A stretch of 64,000 nt of DNA, from positions 19,347-83,346 of the forward strand of contig CALMRZ010000004.1 in the NCBI GenBank assembly GCA_937872225.1, read 5' to 3'. Positions 25,255 through 33,238 of this stretch are shown piece after piece. The translations under genes were made by a program, and so were the position numbers. The notes below the pieces were generated by a model that worked only from the letters and a program-made list of their open reading frames with translations, was not told the DNA's origin and did no database searches. The stretch's first letter is position 1, and each line of letters opens with the position of its first letter. This DNA is from an uncultured Spirochaetota bacterium (GTDB lineage Bacteria > Spirochaetota > UBA4802 > UBA5550).

Positions 25255-25722
25255 TCACTTCGCTACAATCCTGAAGGAAACGCGGCGCTGACACGCGCCC
25301 ATTTTGCCGCATTTGCCGCTCATCATCGTTCCGGCCACGCCTTTCTGGGTCAGCTTGGGGTCCCTGACTCCCTTCTGTATAAGCCGGTCATACACCATTT
25401 TCGCGCGGGCGGCGCTCAGCTTGTAGTTGTCGGCCGATGTGATTCCGCCTTCCGCATCGGAATGGCCGGTCACTTGGAGGACCCATCCGCCGGGAACACG
25501 GGGAAGTACTTCTTTAACGACAGGGATTGCCATGGTGAGCTTGAGGTCCCAGGTCGCGTTCGAGGATTCTTTGCCTGAAGGAAATCCGGTAATGGTAACA
25601 GTCGAGAGTTTTGTGTTGAGTTCGTCCACGACCTTGTTGCCGGTCGGCTTTATGTTTTCCCCGCCGCAGGACACAAGGGCTACTACCGATAAAGCGATTA
25701 AAACAAACAATGCTTTTTTCAT
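25255..25722 (-). CDS. OmpA-domain lipoprotein
   Basis: A 155-residue lipoprotein with signal MKKALFVLIALSVVALVSC and lipidated C19. The mature region contains an OmpA/MotB-type peptidoglycan-binding domain: VLQVTGHSDAEGG, then NYKLSAARAKMVYDRLIQKG and the terminal RRVSFRIV. It probably tethers the outer membrane to the cell wall, as Pal does, although a canonical Pal carries a slightly different core. It is a single gene; upstream lies a 256-base gap with an AT-rich promoter region and the nrfA terminator. Confidence 0.85.
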   Translation of the reverse strand: MKKALFVLIALSVVALVSCGGENIKPTGNKVVDELNTKLSTVTITGFPSGKESSNATWDLKLTMAIPVVKEVLPRVPGGWVLQVTGHSDAEGGITSADNYKLSAARAKMVYDRLIQKGVRDPKLTQKGVAGTMMSGKCGKMGACQRRVSFRIVAK

Positions 25723-25933
25723 GGCTGATACTCCTTTTGTTATTGTTTAATTCATATATTGTTTTTCCATCACGCGATGGAAATAAAACAACGAAGAACG
25801 ATGATACTATCCCTGAAAAGGTATGTCAACAAGTTAACATATTTATATGAACAAAAACACTTGATATGGATTATTTGGATCGTTTAACGGTCACATGTTC
25901 GAAAATTTTACAGAGAACCGGGATTTGCTCTAT

Positions 25934-25972
25934 AAAAAATAAGGCGAGAAAATAAATCTCGCCTTATTTTTT
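25934..25972. terminator. Bidirectional-looking terminator after nrfA
   Basis: AAAAAATAAGGCGAGA (25934-25949) pairs perfectly with TCTCGCCTTATTTTTT (25957-25972) around a 7-base loop. A/T runs on both sides allow function in either direction. It lies just downstream of the nrfA stop on the minus strand, insulating nrfHA from the OmpA-type gene. Confidence 0.9.
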
Positions 25973-25978
25973 ATTTAT

Positions 25979-27448
25979 TTAATACCCCTTTGCCCCTTCA
26001 GGCGTAAAAATGTTTTCAATATCGAAGGGGTCCCTGAACATCTGGTCGCGTCTGAAGCCAAGCTTCTTTTCGCCCCGGTTGTTAAGATAATTTGCCAGCT
26101 GGATGTTGATCGGGTCCGGCGCCTCGGCGCCGGCCTTTGCCAGGAGCTGACGCAGCAGGGCCTCCGCCTTGAAGGAAAAGGCTATGGCGTCGCCCAGGAC
26201 GCGCCCGGCCTCGGGTGGATTGTGGAAGCCGCAGGAGTTCTCCGCGCCGATGAAGACGAGCCGCAGAAACGCCTGCATGTAGAAATTTTTAGCCTTCCGG
26301 TAGAGAGCCTGGTCGATGGCCCTGCCCGCGTCGCGCTGCGCGTGGACCAGTTCGAAGAGCTTCGCCACCGCAGCGGTCGCGAAGCCGGCGCGGTTCTGCA
26401 GTGAGACCGTGCGGTCCTGGATCGCGAAGACCTGGTCCCTGAGCCACGACGCTGACTCGGTATGGCACTGCGAGCAGGCCCGCATGTCCGCCTTGAGGGG
26501 GCTCGTCACGTTGTGGTCGGAAATCTTGTAGGAGCCGCTGCGCCTGTAGGGCATGTGGCAGTCGGCGCAGGCCACGCCGGCCTTCCAGTGGACGCTGTCC
26601 CGGCTGTAGAATTCGAACTCGGGGTGCCGGATATAGGGCATGGCGAATCCGGTCACTTTCTGCTTCCATTCAAGGCGCTGATAATCGGTGAGCAGGTCCT
26701 TGATGATGGTTTCAATGGAGATATCGCCCCATTTCCCGCCGGTCCATGGCGTCATGACGTCTCCGGACACCTTCATCTCCTGGTTGCGCGGCACGAAATA
26801 GGTTATATGGCACTGGGCGCAGGCCATGACGCGGGCCTCCTGCCGTGAAAGGTCTTTTTTGCCGATCATCTCGAGGCCCCGCGTTATGTGGGGCTTGTTG
26901 GTGGTAAGTCCCATGTCGCTGTTCTTGTGGCAGTCGATGCAGGAGGGGCCGGTTTCGCGCATTTTTTTCGGCAGCATGTCAAGGGCGTCCTTGAACTTCG
27001 CGGTCAGGTACTTCATGCCGTGCTTTTCGGTGAAGGTCTTATGATAGGGAGATTTGCACGCCAGGCACACGCCGCCCGGCTTTACCCGGGACGGATCGAT
27101 TTCGATCTGGTCAATGACCGCGTAGTAATGTCCCCGCGGCTCGTTGTATTCCACGCCGAAGCCCCAGCCGTTGTAGAGGAGGGCGGAAAAGGGGAATTCG
27201 CTCAGTTTATCGTAAATGACCTTATCGGTGTCCCATCCCCGCTTATACCTGGATTTGTCCGTCGGTTTGGGCTCCCTGGTCTTGAGCCAGGATTCATATT
27301 CAAGGGGATATACCTTTCCCCATTCCTCGGGGTCAAATTCGCCGTCTTTTATAAGACCGGCCGTGATGGGCTGCGGCTTGGGCGAGCATCCCGCCAGCAG
27401 AGAAATGAAAAGACCGAAGGCGACAATCAGTATGCCGTACTGTTTCAT
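25979..27448 (-). CDS. nrfA: Cytochrome c nitrite reductase, catalytic subunit
   Basis: Periplasmic pentaheme enzyme reducing nitrite to ammonium with six electrons; it can also reduce NO and hydroxylamine. At 489 residues it is normal in length. Heme motifs in order: C128-L-A-C131-K132 (the lysine-ligated catalytic heme, diagnostic of NrfA), C170-IDCH, C210-AQCH, C294-ADCH and C325-SQCH. Active-site residues expected from E. coli NrfA are present in context: Y217 after AQCHITYF, and H275 in IRHPEFE. The leader ends in LLAGC, giving a lipoprotein cysteine at 21. The ribosome site is AGGAGA. The gene follows nrfH with a 9-base gap. Confidence 0.96.
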   Translation of the reverse strand: MKQYGILIVAFGLFISLLAGCSPKPQPITAGLIKDGEFDPEEWGKVYPLEYESWLKTREPKPTDKSRYKRGWDTDKVIYDKLSEFPFSALLYNGWGFGVEYNEPRGHYYAVIDQIEIDPSRVKPGGVCLACKSPYHKTFTEKHGMKYLTAKFKDALDMLPKKMRETGPSCIDCHKNSDMGLTTNKPHITRGLEMIGKKDLSRQEARVMACAQCHITYFVPRNQEMKVSGDVMTPWTGGKWGDISIETIIKDLLTDYQRLEWKQKVTGFAMPYIRHPEFEFYSRDSVHWKAGVACADCHMPYRRSGSYKISDHNVTSPLKADMRACSQCHTESASWLRDQVFAIQDRTVSLQNRAGFATAAVAKLFELVHAQRDAGRAIDQALYRKAKNFYMQAFLRLVFIGAENSCGFHNPPEAGRVLGDAIAFSFKAEALLRQLLAKAGAEAPDPINIQLANYLNNRGEKKLGFRRDQMFRDPFDIENIFTPEGAKGY

Positions 27449-27457
27449 GGTATTCTC

Positions 27458-27916
27458 CTACCTGATCTCTGAATAGCTGAATTCGTTCAGTTTATGATTG
27501 ATCCGGCGGTGGCAGGACCAGCAGTCCTGGCCGTCGGTGGCGATGCGCGAGACCATTTCTCCGTGACACCGCACGCAGTTGGCCTTGATCACTTTTTTCG
27601 CGTGGCCGGTGGCGGTGATGTAATCGGGATAAACGCCGCTGAAGAATGAAACAACGTCCTTGCCGCCGTCGATCCCCTTCCAAATGAGATGGCTGATTTC
27701 GTTGTCGTTGGGCAGGTGGCAGTCGACGCACCTGATGGCGCGGTGGACACCGGTAAGGAACCAGGCTTCGTACTGGTCGTTCATGGGGTGACAGGCGTTG
27801 CAGAAGGCAGGCTTCGATGTCTGGTCGAGGATGCCGTGGGGGACAAAGGCTATGACGGCGAGGAGAACCAGCGCTCCCGCGCCGATGAGGTACTTTTTCA
27901 ACGTCATCTGTATCAT
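27458..27916 (-). CDS. nrfH: Tetraheme cytochrome c NrfH, quinol oxidase subunit
   Basis: Membrane-anchored NapC/NirT-family cytochrome of 152 residues that takes electrons from menaquinol and passes them to NrfA. An N-terminal membrane helix (YLIGAGALVLLAVIAFV) is followed by four heme motifs: CNACH, CVDCH, CVRCH and CWSCH. The start at 27916 (MIQMTLKK) is chosen because GGTGG lies upstream and the signal helix begins directly; the frame stays open 93 bases further. It precedes nrfA, the normal order. A TTGAC-N4-GTCAA operator is about 180 bases upstream. Confidence 0.94.
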   Translation of the reverse strand: MIQMTLKKYLIGAGALVLLAVIAFVPHGILDQTSKPAFCNACHPMNDQYEAWFLTGVHRAIRCVDCHLPNDNEISHLIWKGIDGGKDVVSFFSGVYPDYITATGHAKKVIKANCVRCHGEMVSRIATDGQDCWSCHRRINHKLNEFSYSEIR

Positions 27917-28092
27917 CTGTCCACCCCGATGGTGATGATTGCGGCAGGAGGATAACTGTCTGCTTTTCTGCCGGTCTGACCTGAAGCGTTTTTTAATAGG
28001 ATATAGCACTGCTGCAGGAAGTAAAGAAATTTTTTATTGTCGCTCCTTTTTTCACGCCGGTTTTCATAAGCAGATAATTTTATCGCATCTCC

Positions 28093-28106
28093 TTGACCTG
28101 GGTCAA
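28093..28106. promoter_or_regulatory. FNR/DNR-type operator, copy 2, between nrfHA and the ferredoxin operon
   Basis: TTGACCTGGGTCAA, with symmetric arms extending to TTGACC/GGTCAA. Rightward, TATATT (28129-28134) puts the start near 28141, so the site centre is at -41.5. Leftward, TTATGA (28069-28064) gives a start near 28058, also about -41.5. One bound dimer could thus activate both directions. The 361-base gap 27917-28277 otherwise holds only a GC hairpin. Confidence 0.78.
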
Positions 28107-28189
28107 TGCAGCGGGCGCAGGGATGTGTTATATTTTCATTATCAATTGAATCACCGGGGCCCCATATACCGGGCCTCACATCACCCCGC

Positions 28190-28209
28190 GGAGGGGGGCA
28201 ACCCCCTCC
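28190..28209 (+). other. GC hairpin in the ferredoxin-gene leader
   Basis: GGAGGGGG (28190-28197) pairs with CCCCCTCC (28202-28209) around GCAA, a stable GNRA-type tetraloop. It is inside the predicted 5' leader, about 70 bases before the ATG. No T-run follows, so it is not a simple terminator; it may stabilise the mRNA. Confidence 0.5.
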
Positions 28210-28277
28210 CATCCCCCTCCTAAAATGGAGATTGTTATCGGGGCACAGGTGAATGATTTGTTGTAATGGAGGATATT

Positions 28278-29144
28278 ATGAAGCGGAGCATCATAACAAT
28301 AGACGAAGACAAGTGCAACGGCTGCGGCCTCTGCGTGCCGGACTGCCCGGAGGGAGCGCTCCAGGTCATAGACGGCAAGGTGCGCCTGGTGAGCGACCTC
28401 TTCTGCGACGGCCTCGGCGCCTGTCTTAAGACCTGTCCCGAGGGGGCCCTTACCGTGGAAGATCGCGAGGCGGAGCCCTACAGCGAGCGGAAGGTCATGG
28501 AGAACGTGGTGAAACACGGGACCAACGTGATCAAGGCGCACCTGCATCATTTGAAGGAGCATGGCGAGATGATATATTTCAGTGAGGCGGTGGAATATCT
28601 CAGGGAGAAAGGCATCCCGGTGCCGCACCATGAAGAGGCGGCGCCTGCCGGAGAACCCTGCGGCTGCCCCGGTTCGGCGGCCATGGACATGAGGAATAAA
28701 AGCGCGGCCAGGAAACCCGCCGGCGGCGCACCGGTTTCGGTGGAGTCGGAGCTCCGCCAGTGGCCGGTGCAGCTGAAACTCCTGAACCCGGCAGCTCCTT
28801 GTTTCGACGGCGCGGACCTGCTCCTGGCGGCAGACTGTGTCCCCTTTGCGTATGGCAATTTCCACCGGGACCTCTTATTTAACAGGATCGTAATCATGTT
28901 CTGCCCCAAGCTGGACCCATACATCGAAGAATACATTGACAAGGTTGCGGCGATCTTTTCAATGCATGAAATCAGGTCGATAACCGTGGCCCGGATGGAA
29001 GTGCCCTGCTGCGGCGGCATCAACGTGGTGCTCGAGCGGGCGATGGCAAAGGCCGGGAAAAGCATCCCGGTCCGGGAAACGGTATTAGGTATCAGGGGAG
29101 ACATACTACATGAGGATCCATTACCTGCAGCACGTGCCCTTTGA
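28278..29144 (+). CDS. Bis-[4Fe-4S] ferredoxin-domain protein
   Basis: A 288-residue soluble protein. The first 60 residues contain two ferredoxin cluster motifs: C-x2-C-x2-C-x3-C (CNGCGLCVPDCPEG) and a second cysteine set (CDGLGACLKTCPEG). A Pro/Ala-rich linker (about 115-160) leads to a C-terminal domain (from about 165, WPVQLKLLNPAAPCFDGADL) with several cysteines, including a CCGG near residue 240. This layout occurs in anaerobes in poorly characterised ferredoxin-like proteins. The ATG at 28278 has GGAGG upstream. Its leader starts at the operator shared with nrfHA, suggesting a role in nitrite/NO metabolism. Confidence 0.82.
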   Translation: MKRSIITIDEDKCNGCGLCVPDCPEGALQVIDGKVRLVSDLFCDGLGACLKTCPEGALTVEDREAEPYSERKVMENVVKHGTNVIKAHLHHLKEHGEMIYFSEAVEYLREKGIPVPHHEEAAPAGEPCGCPGSAAMDMRNKSAARKPAGGAPVSVESELRQWPVQLKLLNPAAPCFDGADLLLAADCVPFAYGNFHRDLLFNRIVIMFCPKLDPYIEEYIDKVAAIFSMHEIRSITVARMEVPCCGGINVVLERAMAKAGKSIPVRETVLGIRGDILHEDPLPAARAL

Positions 29145-29799
29145 GGGTCCGGCATATCTTGAAACTATAGCGCGTGCAGGCGGCGCGTCCATTGCCGGCA
29201 CCAGGCTCTACGAAGGTGAGGCGCTGCCGGCGCCTTCTGGTTTTGACCTGCTGGCGGTCATGGGAGGCCCCATGGGTGTCCATGACGAAAGGATCTATCC
29301 GTGGCTTGCCGGTGAAAAGAGGGCCATCGGAGAGGCGATCGAAGCCGGTAAGATTGTTATCGGTATCTGCCTGGGAGCCCAGCTCATTGCGGACGTCATG
29401 GGCGCGTCAGTCCATAAGAACGAATACCGCGAGATCGGGTGGTTCCCGGTAACAAGAAGCAGCGATGCCCTTTCGACCGGTATCGACCGCCTGTTCCCGG
29501 AGCGGTTCCAAGCGTTTCACTGGCACGGCGATACCTTTGATATACCCAATGGCGCAGTGCGCCTGGGTGAAAGCGAAGCCTGCAGGAACCAGGGCTTCGT
29601 GTATGATGAACGGATCGTGGCCCTGCAGTTTCACCTTGAGGCGACCCCGAAAAGCGTCAGGGCGCTCCTGGATAACTGCCGGGACGAGCTGGATGGGAGC
29701 AGGTTTGTCCAAAGCGAGAAGGATATTGCGAATGATACGCATTTTGCTGAATGCAATGGATTGTTCACGCATATAATGAAGGCTCTGGGTGTATTGTAA
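29110..29799 (+). CDS. Class I glutamine amidotransferase-like protein
   Basis: A 229-residue protein with the GMP-synthase-type glutaminase fold. The nucleophile is C87 in GICLGAQLIADVMG, the oxyanion region is GGPMGVHDE, and the catalytic His/Glu pair is H175/E177 in LQFHLEATP. The HWHGDTFDIPNGA segment is typical of stand-alone family members. No synthetase domain is attached, so the ammonia acceptor, if any, is unknown. It overlaps the ferredoxin gene by 35 bases in another frame, implying coupled translation. A dispersed repeat region begins at its stop codon. Confidence 0.88.
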   Translation: MRIHYLQHVPFEGPAYLETIARAGGASIAGTRLYEGEALPAPSGFDLLAVMGGPMGVHDERIYPWLAGEKRAIGEAIEAGKIVIGICLGAQLIADVMGASVHKNEYREIGWFPVTRSSDALSTGIDRLFPERFQAFHWHGDTFDIPNGAVRLGESEACRNQGFVYDERIVALQFHLEATPKSVRALLDNCRDELDGSRFVQSEKDIANDTHFAECNGLFTHIMKALGVL

Positions 29800-29856
29800 C
29801 CGATTGTTATCGGTAAAGAGACAGTATATAGCTGGTTTAGACCGATTGTTATCGGT
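29799..29856. repeat. Two copies of a 16-base hairpin repeat
   Basis: ACCGATTGTTATCGGT occurs at 29799-29814 (using the last base of the stop codon) and exactly again at 29841-29856. Each copy is itself a perfect hairpin (ACCGAT/ATCGGT, loop TGTT). A degenerate third copy (TACCGTTATCGG) lies near 29904. No T-run follows, so it is a repeat or protein site rather than a plain terminator. Confidence 0.75.
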
Positions 29857-29871
29857 GTTTTCTTGAAAATC

Positions 29872-29947
29872 GGGGTCAGAGTAAGTATTGATTTTACATG
29901 GGTTACCGTTATCGGCATTAACTCATATCTCTGGTGTCAGAGTAAAT
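29872..29947 (+). repeat. GGGGTCAGAG-type dispersed repeat, pair at locus 1
   Basis: GGGGTCAGAGTAAGT (29872-29886) and GGTGTCAGAGTAAAT (29933-29947) are in the same orientation, 61 bases apart. Related pairs occur at 32559-32592 and, inverted, at 61202-61281. The second copy ends 3 bases before the ATG of the YgbA-like gene, so it may have displaced or formed part of its leader. Confidence 0.75.
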
Positions 29948-29950
29948 CAG

Positions 29951-30319
29951 ATGGATAAAAAAAACGACAAAACCGCAAAAATGATCAGTGACTCGGAAGT
30001 GCTGGCGGAATTTATCAATATATATTGTTCCGATAAGCACAGCGGCATGGATAAGGCCCCGGTCGTTTCCGGCGGCGCGGTCGGCGACTGCCTCGCATCG
30101 GTCAATTTGTCATATTGTGATGAATGCCGCAAACTCCTCCTCCATGCCGTGTCCAAGCGCGTTCTCTGTCCCTATGATCCGAAACCTTCATGCAAGAAGT
30201 GCCCGACCCATTGCTATGGCCGGGGATACCGGGAGAGGATACAGGAAGTAATGCGCTATTCCGGTATGCGGCTCATTAAAAAGGGCCGTTTCGGCCTTAT
30301 TAAAAAATATTTCTCCTGA
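29951..30319 (+). CDS. YgbA-family (nitrous-oxide-stimulated promoter family) protein
   Basis: A 122-residue cysteine-rich protein. The match to E. coli YgbA is seen in LSYCDECRKLL, VLCPYDPKPSCKKCPTHCY and the C-terminal RERIQEVMRYSGMRLIKKG. The family name comes from NO-responsive control in enterobacteria; conserved cysteines suggest an iron-sulfur or zinc site. Its role is thought to be in recovery from nitrosative stress. The ATG at 29951 directly follows a dispersed repeat and has no clear ribosome site. Its position 2.3 kb from nrfHA fits a nitrite/NO theme. Confidence 0.82.
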   Translation: MDKKNDKTAKMISDSEVLAEFINIYCSDKHSGMDKAPVVSGGAVGDCLASVNLSYCDECRKLLLHAVSKRVLCPYDPKPSCKKCPTHCYGRGYRERIQEVMRYSGMRLIKKGRFGLIKKYFS

Positions 30320-30431
30320 TCCTATCTGAAAATGGTTGCATAATCGGGCGGCTGTTTCCGGGATTGATCCCATGCCCCGTCATGGCGGCTGGTGCAGTCA
30401 TGAAAAAACGGCGCAAAGTTTGAGGAATCAT

Positions 30432-30698
30432 ATGGGCGGAATGACCTGCAGGGCGGGATGCGGCGCGTGCTGTATCGCGCCATCCCTATCATCACCGATA
30501 CCGGGAATGCCGGGCGGGAAGCCCGCGGGGATACGCTGTGTCAATCTCACGGCGGACAATCTCTGCGGCATCTACGGCAGGGTCGACCGCCCTGCCGTGT
30601 GCGGGGCCCTGAAGGCGTCGAAGGAAATGTGCGGCGATTCTTTCGGAGAGGCATACGAGCGCCTGGCGTCCCTTGAGCTGGCTACCAGGCCTGACTGA
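30432..30698 (+). CDS. YkgJ-type cysteine-cluster protein
   Basis: An 88-residue small protein with the cysteine pattern of the YkgJ/UPF0153 family: CRAGCGACCIAPSLSSPIPG, then RCVNLTADNLCGIYG and the last cysteine in PAVCGALK. The family chelates zinc or iron; cellular role unknown. The ATG at 30432 has TGAGGA about 5 bases upstream, and starting there gives the family's usual length; the frame is open further up but without similarity. It overlaps no neighbour and converges with the DUF1992 gene. Confidence 0.82.
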   Translation: MGGMTCRAGCGACCIAPSLSSPIPGMPGGKPAGIRCVNLTADNLCGIYGRVDRPAVCGALKASKEMCGDSFGEAYERLASLELATRPD

Positions 30699-30706
30699 AG
30701 GGCGCC

Positions 30707-31078
30707 TTACGACTGCCCGAGCTTTTCCATTATCTTCTCGTGATATTCAGGAAGGAAGACCTTTCCGGTCCGTTTCTCCATGAGCATGTTGTAGCGGAGC
30801 TGCTTTTCGTTCAGCTTAATCCTGAGCTTGACCTTGTCTTCGTCGGCGGCGCAGATCCTGAGGAGCTCATTGATTGATGAAATCTCTTTCTTGAGCGTGA
30901 TTTCTTCCGGCACTATCCCGGCATTTTTCATGATCTTCATCGCCATTCGGAGCTCCGGCGACACGTTGTCCAGGCCGTCCGGCGGGAGCGGTTTCCCGGC
31001 CAGGGGGTTGTTGTCGAATTCGCCCCGCTCCATGGCTTCGATGATTTTGCGTTCTGCCACTATTTCAAATGCGTACAT
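30707..31078 (-). CDS. DUF1992 (DnaJ-homologue subfamily C member 28 type) protein
   Basis: A 123-residue protein covering the DUF1992 domain: VAERKIIEAMERGEFDNNPLAGKPLP is the family hallmark, followed by helical segments (ELRMAMKIMKNAGIVPEEITLKKEI). In eukaryotes this domain is found in DNAJC28; the bacterial function is unknown. No J domain is present, as usual for bacterial members. It is a single gene, tail to tail with the YkgJ-type gene. Confidence 0.88.
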   Translation of the reverse strand: MYAFEIVAERKIIEAMERGEFDNNPLAGKPLPPDGLDNVSPELRMAMKIMKNAGIVPEEITLKKEISSINELLRICAADEDKVKLRIKLNEKQLRYNMLMEKRTGKVFLPEYHEKIMEKLGQS

Positions 31079-31181
31079 GTGACAAGAATAATATTGGCGG
31101 CCATACGAGTCAATATTTTATTCGAAAAGGGCGGGTCATCCCATGGGGGCCATGGCGGTTAATCCCCGCATAGGTGGGTAA

Positions 31182-32384
31182 TTATTCGGATATCGTCATG
31201 CAGCTCAACTTGTTGCCATAGCTGGAATACATTTCATAGAGTATTCCCTTTTCGGTGATGAAAAGCTCATTTGCCCTGAACCGGGGGGCAACGCCGAAAT
31301 GCACCGAGGAGGGATTGGCGACCGTTCCGCTTCCCAACCTGGTTTTGGTCCCGTCATTGGCGTTTATAAGGATGATGGAATTCATCAAATAATCGGCCAC
31401 TGCTATCTGGGGCTCGTTTCTGTACATGGCAACATCCAGATCATCAAAGAAACTGGCTGCCGAATACACGGTCTCAACCGGCCCGGGCCTGCCGTTAGTG
31501 ATGGCGACCTTTTTAACTTTGGCCGGTTTTGACGACCAGATGGAGAAATCGGTAAAATAGAGAGTAGTGTCCCTAATGACGATGCCGTTGGGAGAGAGGC
31601 AGCCGTTCTTGTAGGATATCCATGTTTCCTGCGTGACCGCCGGTTGCGCATTACCGGTTATGGTGAGCTTGACAATCGCCCCCTGGGGCAGAAATGTCTG
31701 GTTCGCAACGTACAGGTTGCCCTCGGCGTCAGCAGCCATGCCGTTGGGCAATACTACGTCCTTTAATTTGTAGATGGACGTAAAGACCGGGTTTCCCGGC
31801 ACGGTTATGTCGGCCCTCAGTAGTTCCTTGTCCATTAATAAATCAGTAAGCAATAGCAAGATTTTGACCATACTGCCCGACTTGATACATGAGTTTAGGT
31901 CCATGGCCGGAAGGGGATTTTTTACCGTGGCATGGAGGACATAGAGCCATTTGCCCGACTGGGCGATTCCGCCGAATATTCCCCGGTTGTCGGTGAAGAG
32001 CCTGTTCACCGTTTCGCGGTTTGTTATCTCGCTTATGGATGTGCCGTCCGTGACGAACAGCCGCCCCGTGTCTGTGAAGAAGGCGTTTTCAGCGTCCGGC
32101 GCCCGGCTAACCAGAGTTGAGATGCTTGTTGCGTATGGGTTCATGTTGCTGGTTGCAGATGTTGCGGTGCTTCCCGGTTCGATAATTGGACCATCGCCAG
32201 CCTGTTCACCGGCAGTCTTCCGGGGATCGGCAATTGTTCCATCGGTTGTCCCGCTGGTCTCACGGTCGGTTGGTGTTGAATAGAGCAGGGGAGTCGGGGA
32301 CGTGCCGGTGTCTTCCTGACAGTATAGGCTTGAGATCAGAGTTAAGGTGATCAACGCAAGTAATACTTTCTTGGATTGCTTCAA
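31182..32384 (-). CDS. Beta-propeller (NHL/SMP-30-like) lipoprotein
   Basis: A 400-residue exported protein. The signal KKVLLALITLTLISSLYC ends in a lipobox-like cysteine. A Thr/Ser/Pro-rich linker (about 25-75) precedes a six-bladed propeller-like region with NHL-type strands (VVLPNGMAADAEGNLYVANQT; NGCLSPNGIVIRDTTLYFTD). Start choice: a perfect GGAGGT lies 6 bases upstream of a TTG at 32384; the in-frame ATG 15 bases earlier contains that ribosome site and is less likely. Substrate unknown. It is a single gene with repeats upstream. Confidence 0.75.
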   Translation of the reverse strand: MKQSKKVLLALITLTLISSLYCQEDTGTSPTPLLYSTPTDRETSGTTDGTIADPRKTAGEQAGDGPIIEPGSTATSATSNMNPYATSISTLVSRAPDAENAFFTDTGRLFVTDGTSISEITNRETVNRLFTDNRGIFGGIAQSGKWLYVLHATVKNPLPAMDLNSCIKSGSMVKILLLLTDLLMDKELLRADITVPGNPVFTSIYKLKDVVLPNGMAADAEGNLYVANQTFLPQGAIVKLTITGNAQPAVTQETWISYKNGCLSPNGIVIRDTTLYFTDFSIWSSKPAKVKKVAITNGRPGPVETVYSAASFFDDLDVAMYRNEPQIAVADYLMNSIILINANDGTKTRLGSGTVANPSSVHFGVAPRFRANELFITEKGILYEMYSSYGNKLSCMTISE

Positions 32385-32558
32385 TGGTATTACCTCCATT
32401 AATCGAAATTCCCGGCCTGAGGAAATCTTTGAACATTATGGACACAATATCAAAATTATCAAGCATAAAACCGGCCAGACGGTCTTATGTATACAGAAAA
32501 TTGTATCCATATTTATGAATTATTATAATTATAACATAGGTGTCTTTTCTTTTTAAAT

Positions 32559-32592
32559 GGGGGTCAGAGCAAATCCCGGGGTCAGAGCAAAA
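32559..32592 (+). repeat. GGGGTCAGAG-type dispersed repeat, pair at locus 2
   Basis: GGGGGTCAGAGCAAAT (32559-32574) and GGGGTCAGAGCAAAA (32578-32592) lie in tandem within the AT-rich 517-base gap 32385-32901. No gene was found in this gap other than the promoter noted below. Confidence 0.75.
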
Positions 32593-32826
32593 CAGCATAC
32601 TGATTTATTGTCAGATGGCTTATTTAATCAAGCCTAGGTCTGTATTCAGGAAACCCGGCTGTAATCGTGGTAAAAAGTTTCGCGCAAAACTGTTCCAGAA
32701 ATATTAAAAATACTAAAAAGTTCTGCTGCGGTGAAGGACAAGCTTTCGTGGGTTGTTTACATATTGATCTGCTGTTTTATATAAGGTAAATTGATAGAGA
32801 AAATATTGAAGGGGAAAAATTTACTA

Positions 32827-32855
32827 TTGACATAAAATCCCCCTCAATTTAGCTT
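32827..32855 (+). promoter_or_regulatory. Candidate promoter of the 60-residue membrane protein
   Basis: A consensus TTGACA (32827-32832) is followed, after 17 bases, by TAGCTT (32850-32855), a weak -10. The predicted start is about 40 bases before the ATG at 32902. Confidence 0.45.
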
Positions 32856-32901
32856 ACATCAACAATGGTTTTATCCATTTTATTTGTGAAGGAGCCTATC
32901 G

Positions 32902-33084
32902 ATGGATCAGATTGTAACCAATTTTGTGAGAAATTATCCCACATTGATACATCACACGACCTGGATCTGTATCATCGGCGGCAGTTTTGTGGCCATATGC
33001 GGCTGCATCCGCTTTGCTATCGCCATATGGAGGCGCCACAAGGGAATCTATCCTCCCGCCACCAGCATGATGGAGAAGCATTGA
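32902..33084 (+). CDS. Small single-span membrane protein, 60 aa
   Basis: A 60-residue protein with one membrane helix at about residues 20-43 (TTWICIIGGSFVAICGCIRF), a short N-terminal segment and a basic, proline-containing C-terminal tail (WRRHKGIYPPATSM). I know no family. Support for a real gene: a ribosome site (GAAGGAG about 10 bases upstream), a TTGACA promoter upstream and a clear terminator at 33152-33182. It may be a regulator or accessory subunit of a membrane complex; nothing nearby tells which. Confidence 0.55.
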   Translation: MDQIVTNFVRNYPTLIHHTTWICIIGGSFVAICGCIRFAIAIWRRHKGIYPPATSMMEKH

Positions 33085-33151
33085 TAGATTATCCCGCTTT
33101 GCGCTTTATCAAAACAGGGTGAAGATTCATTAAGTTATTTTTTGAACCGAT

Positions 33152-33182
33152 ATTCCTGCCCCAAAGGCGGGAATTATTTTTT
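33152..33182 (+). terminator. Rho-independent terminator of the small membrane gene
   Basis: ATTCCTGCC (33152-33160) pairs with GGCGGGAAT (33166-33174; one G-U pair) around CCAAA and is followed by a T-run (33177-33182). It closes the one-gene unit 32827-33182. Confidence 0.8.
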
Positions 33183-33238
33183 GATTGACGCAGTAACTAT
33201 CCGCCCAATGGTATTCCTTGATTTTTCCGGTATCGACC

